A stretch of DNA of 64,000 nt from Anaerolineales bacterium. Lineage in GTDB: Bacteria; Chloroflexota; Anaerolineae; 4572-78; J111. Of this stretch, positions 34,670-42,987 are shown in pieces. The translations under genes were made by a program, and so were the position numbers. Location: positions 1,302,001 to 1,366,000 of the forward strand of contig JABTUK010000002.1 of the NCBI GenBank assembly GCA_015075405.1. Direction: 5' to 3'. Under the pieces are notes generated by a model. The model saw nothing but the letters and a program-made list of their open reading frames with translations. It did not search any database and had not been told where the DNA came from. Position 1 is the first letter of the stretch. Each line of letters starts with the position of its first letter.

Positions 34670-34816
34670 AGATGACACAGATAAACACGGATGGGAATTA
34701 GGTAGGATAAAAGGAGGGAATGATAGAAATCTATCTACCAGCTTCTATCCTCTATCTTCTATCTTCCATCCTCCATCTTCTTTATCTGTGTCCATCTGGG
34801 TCTATCTGTGGACTAC
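34670..34816. repeat. CCACAGATGACACAGAT inverted-repeat element
   Basis: Left arm TCCACAGATGACACAGATAA and right arm TTATCTGTGTCCATCTGGG...CTGTGGA are complementary. Between them lies a CTATCTTCTATCTTCC heptamer stretch. The right arm forms the last three codons of the ferritin-like gene. Similar words recur at 36105-36137. Confidence 0.65.
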
Positions 34817-36088
34817 TTTCTCTGGCAAGACGTGGCTCATATCCGGCAGGGGCGAGGCTGGCTGCATCTTGCGGGTGCGCGAGCGCAGGTCTACCCCCTG
34901 TTGGGCCAGGGCCAGCAGCTCCTGCTGGCTGCCACGAAACCAATCTTTCAACTGGCGGCGGGCAATGTTGACGTGCAGCACTTCGTCGGCCCAGTCAAAA
35001 TCCTGAAAGGTGGTCATCAGCGGGTGTTGGGCCACATCGCGGCAAAATTCGTACTCTTCCCGTTTGCCGGGCGGATACTTCATCATGGCTGCTTCGATGC
35101 CCAGACCCAACGCGGCGTACTGCTCCAGGGGGGTCATCTGAAACACGTAGGTCAGGTCAAAATTGCGAATGGGCATGGCGGCGCGGTCGCCAAAAATTTG
35201 CTCGGTAGCGGCTTCGCCAAAAAAGGTGTGGCGCACCTCGTCCCACAAATGGCGCGAGATGTCCAGGTAAAAAGGCCAGGGCTGCCCTTCGACCTCGCAC
35301 AACACAAAGGCCAGGCCCTCGGCGGCGGTGATTTCGCTCAGCCGGGTGGCGACCATCTGGGCAAAACGCTCGGCGGCCTGCTCATTTTCCACATGCGCAA
35401 AATCCCAAATCTGGCGAAAGGTGTTGTCGCGGCTCATCCGGCGGGGGATGACAAAGGGCGTAACAGCCCGCACCGGCTGGGGTTGGGTTGAGTCAACCTC
35501 GCCGGTTCCGTCAAGCCCCCCGGCGGCGGCCAGCATGGCCCGCAGGCTGTTGGCCCAACGCTGAGCCTCGGCCTCTTTTTCCAGCGTATCCACGACATCC
35601 CGATAGGCCGCTTCCAGCAGTGGCAGCGTCTCCATTTCTTCGGCGATGATGATTTTGAGCAAGCGCACCGTCGGATAATCGGCCAGGGAATTGGTGGCAG
35701 CCAGGTAATCCCGGTAGGTTTGCAGCAGGGCCGGCTTGAAGACCAAAACCAGGCTGGCCAGCAGTTCCGGCGTGTTGGCGGCATGCAAAGCTTCGTCAAA
35801 AACAATTTGCAGCGGCGTCTCCGATGCGGCAAAGGCTTTCTTTTTGGAGACGCGCAGTTCCGGCAGGCGGCTGCGAAGCTGGTCGGCGTGCAGGGCATCT
35901 TCATATTGCAGCCGGCCCAGCAAGCCTTTGATATCCCACTCCGGCACGGTGACGAGGTGGGCGGCTTGCAGGCGCATGAGCCGTTCTTCGGCGTAGGCCA
36001 GGTTGCGCAGTCGGGCGGCGCATTGGTCAACACTCAGACCGGGTTGTTTGACGTTGGATAAACCAGCGTATTGGTAGATTGGGTTCAT
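34802..36088 (-). CDS. Double ferritin-like (putative diiron) protein, unknown function
   Basis: 428 residues, RBS AAAGGA. Two helical halves each look ferritin-like. Half one (about 25-190) has RNLAYAEERLMRLQAAHL and YEDALHADQLRSR, giving Glu and ExxH-type ligands, then EEMETLP. Half two (about 225-390) has WDEVRHTFFGE and WADEVLHVNIARRQ, again ExxH motifs. That suggests at least one diiron centre, possibly two. Known relatives act as oxygenases or ferritin-like oxidoreductases; substrate unknown. It lies upstream of the enolase-superfamily gene on the same strand. The C-terminus is formed by a repeat element. Confidence 0.75.
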   Translation of the reverse strand: MNPIYQYAGLSNVKQPGLSVDQCAARLRNLAYAEERLMRLQAAHLVTVPEWDIKGLLGRLQYEDALHADQLRSRLPELRVSKKKAFAASETPLQIVFDEALHAANTPELLASLVLVFKPALLQTYRDYLAATNSLADYPTVRLLKIIIAEEMETLPLLEAAYRDVVDTLEKEAEAQRWANSLRAMLAAAGGLDGTGEVDSTQPQPVRAVTPFVIPRRMSRDNTFRQIWDFAHVENEQAAERFAQMVATRLSEITAAEGLAFVLCEVEGQPWPFYLDISRHLWDEVRHTFFGEAATEQIFGDRAAMPIRNFDLTYVFQMTPLEQYAALGLGIEAAMMKYPPGKREEYEFCRDVAQHPLMTTFQDFDWADEVLHVNIARRQLKDWFRGSQQELLALAQQGVDLRSRTRKMQPASPLPDMSHVLPEKVVHR

Positions 36089-36147
36089 AAAATCCTTTCT
36101 TTATCAGTCCACAGATAACACAGATGTCCACAGATATTTTATTTTGC

Positions 36148-37227
36148 TTAAGAGAAATAGGCCAGAATTTTATCGAGATTGCCCAAAACAAAGGCGATCA
36201 AAGGCAACAAGAGTGAATTTAAAAAATTCAGGCCGGCGCGCAGGTCGAGGGCGGAGTTGCGGGTAGCTTTGATGCGGTTGTGATAATCCATCAGTTTGTT
36301 CAGGTGTTCCAAAGTCTCTTTGCCAGGAAGTTCCTCCTGGGTTTGCAATTTCTCAATTTTGGCCTGGATATCGTTGAGAGTTTTCCATTTGGCAGTAGTG
36401 ATGATTTTGGATAGGGCATACTGATTGATTATGAACAAAGTAGTCAAAGGAATCCAGATTGCAAAAACAATAAAAACGAGACTGGCCAGGTTCAATACGC
36501 CCAGAAAAGCAAAAATAAGTGTGGCCAAAGCGGCTAGAACTGCTGTTATAAACACAAAATTGTTTAGCATATCGGCCAAGCTATCAACAACTTCCGAACT
36601 ACTGGGATCGGCCCCATACAATTTAAACTGATAACGGCTCAACCTGACAGGTAAAGACAAAGCCAGAAAGAGGTAATAAATCATGATGCCGCCTATAAAA
36701 CCATTTACAACTACCGAGAAGGAAGCCCCGAACCCGCTAATTCCTCCCATCAATGGGGCTATAAAAATTACCGCATAAAAAAATGTTAGAAAAGCAAAAG
36801 CTAAACTAAAGAAAAGGTGTCGCCTTACTTCACAAAGCCCTATTAGCCAATGTTGGAGATCATTCAAATCCTTCGCGAAGCCTATGGCATCCAAAAGTTT
36901 GCTTCGAAGTGTTGTAAAGAGCATACCTACATATACTTTAATGGCAATTATGCCAGCAAAAGACAGCCCCATCAGGGCAATTTCTCTGGGAATATGCGCA
37001 CGTCTAAGGGGGGAGAATTCACCGAGAAGAATGGAGATTAAAAAACTAATCAATGAGGTGAGTAAGATAATTACCGCCGCGCTATACCAGAAAGAAGGCA
37101 GCTTGGGATTACGGGTGAGCTTTTGGATCAGGCGGCCAGTCCGGTCCAAAATCACGTCAATCAGAGTTTGATACTCCCCCGCAGCCAATTGACGTTTAAG
37201 TTCTTCCCGCTTTTCGTCCTCAGCCAT
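36148..37227 (-). CDS. Polytopic membrane protein, unknown function
   Basis: 359 residues, RBS GGGGAGGGG. A basic/acidic N-terminus is followed by about six or seven hydrophobic segments (near 47-68, 82-104, 135-158, 168-190, 225-247, 250-270 and 335-355). The loop after TM6 is a ~60-residue predicted helical coiled region (IQAKIEKLQTQEELPG). It is richer in A/T than its neighbours, a possible sign of transfer. It begins 22 bp after the aldehyde ferredoxin oxidoreductase stop, so it may be co-transcribed. No family recognised. Confidence 0.75.
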   Translation of the reverse strand: MAEDEKREELKRQLAAGEYQTLIDVILDRTGRLIQKLTRNPKLPSFWYSAAVIILLTSLISFLISILLGEFSPLRRAHIPREIALMGLSFAGIIAIKVYVGMLFTTLRSKLLDAIGFAKDLNDLQHWLIGLCEVRRHLFFSLAFAFLTFFYAVIFIAPLMGGISGFGASFSVVVNGFIGGIMIYYLFLALSLPVRLSRYQFKLYGADPSSSEVVDSLADMLNNFVFITAVLAALATLIFAFLGVLNLASLVFIVFAIWIPLTTLFIINQYALSKIITTAKWKTLNDIQAKIEKLQTQEELPGKETLEHLNKLMDYHNRIKATRNSALDLRAGLNFLNSLLLPLIAFVLGNLDKILAYFS

Positions 37228-37249
37228 TGTCCCCTCCCCTTTAATGCTG

Positions 37250-39142
37250 TCAAATTTCGGCCAATAACCCCTCCAACCCCAACTCCCGCAGACATTCGGC
37301 GCTGGGTTCGGCGGTGTCGGGATGCCATTTCATCAGCTCGTAGTAGCGGCGTTTGGCCCAATTAAAGGACTCCTCGTTGATTTCGACCCCGGCCAGCGGC
37401 CCTTCTTTGAAAGCCCGCATGACCCGCCTGGGCAGCTTGTCGTCGTCGGCAGTGAAGCCCTCGCGCAGGTTGAACAGGCGGGAAAGGGTTTGCGCCCGAG
37501 CGCCCACCGCTAAAATATCGTGGATGGTGTAGGGGACGCCGGTGACGCCGGAGATGGCCTCGGCCATGTGCCCGTACTCGTAGGGGTAAAAGTGGCAGTT
37601 GATGGCGCAGTCCTGAAAGTGCATCCAGTTAACATCGGTGTAAAAAACCTGCATTTTATCTTCGCCCAGGTCTTGCAGCGCCAACGGGCCGACCTTTTTG
37701 CTTAAAGCGGCATTGACCCGTTTCAGCCCGCCGCCTTCGCTGGCAAAATCGGTATCGTGGATGTTCATCATGTGGTCGGCCCCCACCGGCGCGACGGCGT
37801 AACCCAGGCCCATCGCTTGCTTGAGCCGGGGTTCGTGCATGGGTAGTTCCTGACCCTTGATGGTCAGGTTGAACGGTTCCGACTCCGGGCCAAAGCGTTT
37901 GCTCATGCGAGCTACCCCTTCGGCCAACACAGCGCCAAAGCCTTCGCGCCGGCCAATCAGCTCGACCGAGCGCACCACCACCTCGCCATCGCCCCAGCGA
38001 TAGGCCAACCCGCCAGTGTCGGCAACGGTAATGATTTCATTTTCAAAACACTCTATGGCAAAGGCAATCGCAGCGCCGGTGGAGATAGCATCCAGCCCGT
38101 AGGCGTTGGCTAATTCGTTGGCCTTGAGCACGGCCAGATTATCCTCCACCCCGCAGGAAGGGCCGAAGGCCGCCAAGGCCTCGTACTCGGCCCCGCCATA
38201 AGCCGGGTCGAGTTTGCGGTAGGGGTTGTCGTCCTCATGTTCAAAGACTTGCTTGCAGGTGATGGGGCAGGCCTGGCAGGTGTCGCGCTCCTTCAAAAAC
38301 ATGGCGTAGTTACGCTCGCCGCTGAGCAGTTCCGGGTGCTCAAAAACAGGCTCACCGAAATTGTGGGTGGGCAGCGCGCCGAAATAGGCCCAATTCATCA
38401 ACGAGTCCTGCGTGCCCCGCCCGATGCCGGCGGCGGCCCAGGCAGCCAGTTCCTTGTAGTTGGCCCCCAGCCACCTGGCGACTTCGGTCACTTGCTTGCG
38501 GCCGGCGACCGGCACATTGATCGTTCCCCGCACCGCCACAGCCTTGAGATTCTTCGACCCCATGAGCGCGCCCATGCCGTTGCGCCCGGCGGCCCGGTTG
38601 ATGTCGTGCATCACCGCCGAGTAGAGCACCCGGTTCTCGCCCGCCGGGCCAATCTGGGCCACCCGGATGCGTTTGTCGCCCAGCTCGCTTTGGATGGCCT
38701 TCTGCGCCGGGGCGGTCAGCAAGCCCCACAGATGCTCCGCCGGGCGGATTTCCACGGCCCCATCCTTAATCCAAAGATAGACCGGCTTTTCGGCCCGCCC
38801 GCGAATGACCAGCGCATCAAAGCCGGTGCGTTTAAATTCGTGGCCCCACCAGCCGCCCGCTTCGGCGCTGCCGATGGCCCCCGTCAGCGGCGACTTGCCG
38901 CCGACGCCGTGCCGGCCCGCGCCGGGCAGGTTGCTGCCCTGCATAATCCCCGGCGCAAAAATGAGCAGGTTATCCGGGCTGAACGGGTCGGTGTGGGGAG
39001 GTAAATCTCGCAGCAAAAAGTAGGCAATCACGGCCCGCCCGCCGACCAGCAGGCGGTAAAAGTCGTCGCCCGGCTGTTCGATGTGGGTTTGGCCGGTGGT
39101 TAAATTGACATGCAAAATTTTTCCGTGTGTTCCGCCGATCAC
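37250..39142 (-). CDS. Aldehyde ferredoxin oxidoreductase family (tungsten/bis-MPT) enzyme
   Basis: 630 residues from a GTG at 39142 with AAGGAGCG upstream. All three AOR domains seem present. The N-terminal domain has VGGRAVIAYFLLRDL, GAGRHGVGGKSPLTG and RNGMGALMGSKNLKAVAVRG (cofactor binding). The 4Fe-4S ligands are CQACPITC (about 285-300) with a further Cys in DCAINC (about 495). The enzyme oxidises aldehydes with tungstopterin and ferredoxin, or runs in reverse, and normally acts under anoxic conditions. No ferredoxin or MoaD-like gene is beside it. The substrate is unknown; formaldehyde or another small aldehyde from amine demethylation would fit the region. Confidence 0.9.
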   Translation of the reverse strand: MIGGTHGKILHVNLTTGQTHIEQPGDDFYRLLVGGRAVIAYFLLRDLPPHTDPFSPDNLLIFAPGIMQGSNLPGAGRHGVGGKSPLTGAIGSAEAGGWWGHEFKRTGFDALVIRGRAEKPVYLWIKDGAVEIRPAEHLWGLLTAPAQKAIQSELGDKRIRVAQIGPAGENRVLYSAVMHDINRAAGRNGMGALMGSKNLKAVAVRGTINVPVAGRKQVTEVARWLGANYKELAAWAAAGIGRGTQDSLMNWAYFGALPTHNFGEPVFEHPELLSGERNYAMFLKERDTCQACPITCKQVFEHEDDNPYRKLDPAYGGAEYEALAAFGPSCGVEDNLAVLKANELANAYGLDAISTGAAIAFAIECFENEIITVADTGGLAYRWGDGEVVVRSVELIGRREGFGAVLAEGVARMSKRFGPESEPFNLTIKGQELPMHEPRLKQAMGLGYAVAPVGADHMMNIHDTDFASEGGGLKRVNAALSKKVGPLALQDLGEDKMQVFYTDVNWMHFQDCAINCHFYPYEYGHMAEAISGVTGVPYTIHDILAVGARAQTLSRLFNLREGFTADDDKLPRRVMRAFKEGPLAGVEINEESFNWAKRRYYELMKWHPDTAEPSAECLRELGLEGLLAEI

Positions 39143-39246
39143 TTGAACGCTCCTTCAGCAGTAAAAGCAGTTATCAGTAAACAGTATTCAGTTCAAAAAT
39201 TCAACCTTAGTGATCAAGTTTAACCGTCGGTTAGACTTCACGCAAA

Positions 39247-40698
39247 TCAAAATACTTTGGAGACCGAATGGTTTTGCGCGGGCAGCCGTTTCCGGCTCAA
39301 ATAATCAATCAGCGACAGTGCCGGCGTGGTCATAAAGGTGGTGATGAGCGCCATGAGGACCATCATCGTAAAAATCGTTGGCGAGAGAATGCCCAAATCA
39401 TAGCCGATATTGAGCACAACCAGTTCCATCAGGCCCCGCGTATTCATCAACGCGCCGATGGCGCACGAGTCGGCCCAGGATTGGCCGGTGAAGCGAGCCG
39501 CTATCAAACTGCCGCCGAACTTCCCCACCACCGCCACCAGGATAATCAGGCCACAGACCAGCCACAGCGCGCCGTTGTTGAGCAGGCCAACCTGCGTTTT
39601 GAGGCCAGTAAAGGCAAAAAAGAGCGGCAGCAAAATCACTAAACTGACATCCTCGATGCGGGCGATGAGCCAGTGCCGAAAAGCCGGGGCCGAGGGCATC
39701 ATCGCCCCGGCCAGGAACGCTCCAAACAGGGCATGAATCCCGATGACTTCGGTGGCCAGGGCCGACAGAAAGAGAACGCTGAATAGCGCGGCCACAAAGG
39801 TTTTGTTGACCTGGCCCGGCTGGCCATAACGGGCGCTGAGGCGCTGCAGCAGGGGCCGGACCCCCAAAAACATCAGTCCAACGTAAATTACCGCCAGCAG
39901 CACCGTAAAGAGAGCTGTCATCACCGTGCCGGCTTGAATGAGAGCCACAATCGCCGCCAGCAAACACCAGGCCGTCACATCGTCGGCGGCGGCGCAGGTG
40001 ATGGCCAGCGCGCCCAACGGCGATTGGGTCAGCCCGCGTTCCTGGATAATCCGGGCCAGCACCGGAAAGGCAGTAATGCTCATGGCAATGCCCATAAACA
40101 AGCCAAAGGCCACAAACGAGACGCCGCCGGGGGCAAATTGGCTGAACAGACCATAAGCCAACCAGACGCCCAGAAAAAAGGGAAAGACAATGCCGGCGTG
40201 GCTGACCACCACAGCGGCCTGGGCTTTGTTTTTCAACAGGCTCACATCCAGTTCCAAACCGATGATGAACATGAACAACAATAGACCCAGTTGGCTAAAA
40301 AATTGCAGCGTGGGCAGCGAGTCGGGCCGGAACAGCCAGCCGCTCACCTGCGGCCAGAGCCAGCCCAGCAGCGACGGCCCTAGCACAATCCCGGCGATAA
40401 TTTCGCCAATCACTGCTGGCTGGCCGAATTTGCCAAAGAGAAAGCCAAACAGCCGGGAGCAGAGGATGATGACCGCAATTTGCAGCAGCAGCAAGCTCAA
40501 AGGCTGGGCCAGATTGTCGGTCAAACTTTGTCCCCATGCTTCCAGCGGACTTGCCTGGGTTGTCGTGGCCGGAATTTCAAGGCTCTGGCCTGACAAGTCG
40601 CGGCCCGCTTCAAGCTGTTTGCCCTGGACGATGATAAACCAGATCAGCAGGCCAAAGACTCCGGTGAAAAAAAGATAAAAGAGAAGGTGTTTACTCAA
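39247..40698 (-). CDS. Cation:proton antiporter, CPA2 (KefB-like) family
   Basis: 483 residues from a TTG at 40698; no ATG is near and the N-terminus begins with a hydrophobic helix. About 12 hydrophobic segments follow, with the NhaA/KefB-type Glu/Asp/Ala-rich stretch AMSITAFPVLARIIQERGL and the terminal MNTRGLMELVVLNIG typical of the family. The C-terminal regulatory TrkA_N domain of KefB/KefC is absent. It probably exchanges Na+ or K+ for H+. It is separate from the mrp operon. Confidence 0.87.
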   Translation of the reverse strand: MSKHLLFYLFFTGVFGLLIWFIIVQGKQLEAGRDLSGQSLEIPATTTQASPLEAWGQSLTDNLAQPLSLLLLQIAVIILCSRLFGFLFGKFGQPAVIGEIIAGIVLGPSLLGWLWPQVSGWLFRPDSLPTLQFFSQLGLLLFMFIIGLELDVSLLKNKAQAAVVVSHAGIVFPFFLGVWLAYGLFSQFAPGGVSFVAFGLFMGIAMSITAFPVLARIIQERGLTQSPLGALAITCAAADDVTAWCLLAAIVALIQAGTVMTALFTVLLAVIYVGLMFLGVRPLLQRLSARYGQPGQVNKTFVAALFSVLFLSALATEVIGIHALFGAFLAGAMMPSAPAFRHWLIARIEDVSLVILLPLFFAFTGLKTQVGLLNNGALWLVCGLIILVAVVGKFGGSLIAARFTGQSWADSCAIGALMNTRGLMELVVLNIGYDLGILSPTIFTMMVLMALITTFMTTPALSLIDYLSRKRLPAQNHSVSKVF

Positions 40699-40714
40699 TT
40701 GGAATTATCCACTG

Positions 40715-40745
40715 GTGTAGTGCGTGGTGCGTGGTGCGTGGTGGA
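40715..40745. repeat. GTGCGTG heptamer array
   Basis: Three to four direct GGTGCGTG units lie between the antiporter and the four-helix-bundle gene. Confidence 0.6.
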
Positions 40746-40749
40746 TAGA

Positions 40750-41226
40750 TTAATCTTCGGGCAAGGGTACGTTTTGTAACAGGACAGATAAAGGTTCGAT
40801 TTCATAGACTACTCGTTCCTCTTGGATGCGCTTTTCTCGATATTTGGGGACCATTTTTAGTAACTGAAGGATGATTTGAGCCGACAGCTTCAACCGATGT
40901 TCAATAACAACCTGACCAAGAATGTGACGACTTTTGAAGTACCAATCTCGCGCCTCGCGGGCTGACCCCAGCGCATATTCGTAAAATCGAGCCTGTTCTT
41001 TGCCGGAGGCCCGGCTATAACCTTCGCTAATGTTGGCGCTGATGCTACCCGTAGCTCGATAAAGCTGATCCGACAGCGAAATCATACTGGGATTTTTAGC
41101 CAGTTTGCGCACATCATACCAGGCCAGATCACCCAGAAATAAAGCCAAGCGATAAACTTCAGTACGCCACAAAGCATCTTCAGTGATCTCTGCCGGTACA
41201 CTCGCCAACCACTGTTCGTAATTCAT
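40750..41226 (-). CDS. Four-helix bundle protein (S23 / IVP family)
   Basis: 158 residues from the ATG at 41226, preceded by GAGAAGGG; an upstream start (41331) lies inside a heptamer repeat and adds non-conserved residues. It has the S23 ribosomal-intervening-sequence family pattern WRTEVYRLALFLGDLAWYDVRKL, DQLYRATGSISANISEGY and FYEYALGSAREARDW. Known members form a four-helix bundle of uncertain function. It is convergent with nothing; a repeat lies on either side. Confidence 0.87.
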   Translation of the reverse strand: MNYEQWLASVPAEITEDALWRTEVYRLALFLGDLAWYDVRKLAKNPSMISLSDQLYRATGSISANISEGYSRASGKEQARFYEYALGSAREARDWYFKSRHILGQVVIEHRLKLSAQIILQLLKMVPKYREKRIQEERVVYEIEPLSVLLQNVPLPED

Positions 41227-41267
41227 AAACCCTTCTCGAAAAATTCCTAGCCAAACAACCAGTGTAA

Positions 41268-41335
41268 GACGTGGTGCGTGGTGCGTGGTGCGTGGCGCAT
41301 AATATTCCACGTACCACGCACTACGCACCACGTTT
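41268..41335. repeat. GTGCGTG / CACGCAC heptamer inverted repeat
   Basis: ACGTGGTGCGTGGTGCGTGG-type units and complementary CCACGCACTACGCACCACG separated by a short AT-rich loop form a strong hairpin between the four-helix-bundle gene and mttB homologue 3. Confidence 0.8.
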
Positions 41336-42874
41336 TTAGATGTATCCCCCTGGCTGCATTATCTCTCGCGGCAGCAAAATATTAAACTCATCCCGCACCT
41401 GCCGGTCAACTTCCTCTGGCACAATCTCCGGGAAGAAGGTTTGCAAAGTCTGGCGGGCCTGCCGGCGGGCGCGTTCGCGCATATCCCGGCTGCCGGCAGC
41501 TTCCCAATCGGCGCGGGTGGAACGGTCAGCGGTGTGAGGGTAATGATACTCCGTGTTCATCAGTTCCAAGGTTTGCGGCTGGCCCAGGTAATGGCCCTCG
41601 CCGTTGGCGACTTCGTGGATTACCGCCACGGAGAGTGACTCCTCGGTCACCTCCAGGCCGCGCACCAGGCGCATCACCTGGCCGCAGATGTCGTCGTCAA
41701 TCACGTACTGCTCGTAAGCTACCGCCAGCAGCGATTCGAGCATGCCGGCGGCGTGGTGGTTGTAATTGGCCCCGGCCAGGGCGGTCACGGCGGTGGTCAG
41801 CCCTTTTTCAAAACCGGCCTGGATGTCGGGGATTTTGCTGTCGGTGATGCCGCAGGAATTATAGATGGGCAGCCCGTAAAAGTGAGACATCTGGGCCGAA
41901 GCCGCGTTCATGAGGGCCAGTTCGGCGCAGCCGCCGAGCATGCTCCCGCTGCGCAAATCCGTCACCAGGGGCATACCGCCCATCAGGGTGGGATGGCCGG
42001 GCCGCAGCAGTTGGATGTAGGTCAGACCGGCCAACTCCTCGGCGATGGTCTGGACCAGCGTGCCAACCAGCGAGGCTGGGGCCGTAGCCCCCGACAGCGG
42101 CGCGGAAACCAGGGCCACCGGAATCCCGGCCCGCACCGCCACCGTCAGCGTCTCGACGGTTTCGGCGGCAAAGCGCAGCGGGCTGACAATCACCCCCAGG
42201 TTAAAGGAGAGGAAGGGCCGGGCGGCAAACTGCTCTTCGCCCCCGGCGAAAAGCACAGCCAGCTTTTTGATTTCGGCCACTTTGGAGGGGAAGTAGCAGC
42301 CGCCCATGACGTGCTTGTGGGTGGCGGTCAGAGCAGCATAAAAGGTGTTGATGTCAATATCGTCGTTGGACATATCACGGGCGACGACGGGGCGGATGTA
42401 AAAATGGATATTGTCCAGCGTTTCGACCAGCCGCCCGATGTCATAAATGTCGCGCAGGCGCGATTCGCGGGCGCGGCCGGTTTCCAGGTCGAGCACCAGC
42501 ACCGCCGCCCCACCTGTGCCCAGGTGGACCCGCTGGCCGGACAGATGCAGGTCGGTCTGGCCGTCTTTGCTGTAAAAGACAACCTCGCGGTTGACCGTTT
42601 TTAAGGCCGCCTCGACCATCCCTTTCGGGAAGAAAACCCGGTTGCGGGCCACGTCTATTTTAGCCCCGGCCCCGGCCAAAATCTGGCGGCACTCCGATTC
42701 GACCACCTCGATACCGGTTTGTTCCAGCACGGTCAGGGCCGCCTGGTGGATGCGCTGCGCGTCGGCCTCAGCCAGGGGCTTGTACCGCCCGCCGGCCAGC
42801 CCTGGCGGAAGCTGCCCGATTTTTTTGGGGCCGCGCTCGCGGCGCTCACGGCGGCGGTTTTCACGAGTTGTCAT
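41336..42874 (-). CDS. MttB-family corrinoid methyltransferase homologue 3
   Basis: 512 residues from the ATG at 42874 (MTTRENRRR); an upstream ATG at 42943 lies in repeat DNA. The TIM-barrel family is clear (IHQAALTVLEQTGIEVVESE, LGVIVSPLRFAAETVETL, GHPTLMGGMPLVTDL), but it is more distant from homologues 1 and 2, suggesting another substrate. The C-terminal end has EVANGEGHYLGQPQTL, where the others have GPGGHH. No in-frame TAG is present. The ~15 N-terminal residues are basic. A corrinoid protein is not adjacent. Confidence 0.88.
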   Translation of the reverse strand: MTTRENRRRERRERGPKKIGQLPPGLAGGRYKPLAEADAQRIHQAALTVLEQTGIEVVESECRQILAGAGAKIDVARNRVFFPKGMVEAALKTVNREVVFYSKDGQTDLHLSGQRVHLGTGGAAVLVLDLETGRARESRLRDIYDIGRLVETLDNIHFYIRPVVARDMSNDDIDINTFYAALTATHKHVMGGCYFPSKVAEIKKLAVLFAGGEEQFAARPFLSFNLGVIVSPLRFAAETVETLTVAVRAGIPVALVSAPLSGATAPASLVGTLVQTIAEELAGLTYIQLLRPGHPTLMGGMPLVTDLRSGSMLGGCAELALMNAASAQMSHFYGLPIYNSCGITDSKIPDIQAGFEKGLTTAVTALAGANYNHHAAGMLESLLAVAYEQYVIDDDICGQVMRLVRGLEVTEESLSVAVIHEVANGEGHYLGQPQTLELMNTEYHYPHTADRSTRADWEAAGSRDMRERARRQARQTLQTFFPEIVPEEVDRQVRDEFNILLPREIMQPGGYI

Positions 42875-42904
42875 GAGGTTTTTCTCTCCGACGGTTCTAA
42901 AGAT

Positions 42905-42953
42905 GAAACGTGATGCGTGACGCGAAATAATTTCACGCATCACGCATCACGCC
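42905..42953. repeat. CGTGATGCGTGACGCG / CGCATCACGCATCACG inverted repeat
   Basis: Seven-base units in complementary arms around an AATAATTT loop, directly upstream of mttB homologue 3. Confidence 0.8.
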
Positions 42954-42987
42954 ATCCAATTTTTGGGATGATTTAAATTCTGAGAAT

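Noticed and set aside
41226..41331. Upstream start of the four-helix-bundle protein
   Set aside because: The extension lies in heptamer repeat DNA; the ATG at 41226 has a proper RBS and begins the family-like sequence.
41753..42604. Plus-strand open frame opposite mttB homologue 3
   Set aside because: Antisense shadow; the minus-strand MttB match covers the full length.
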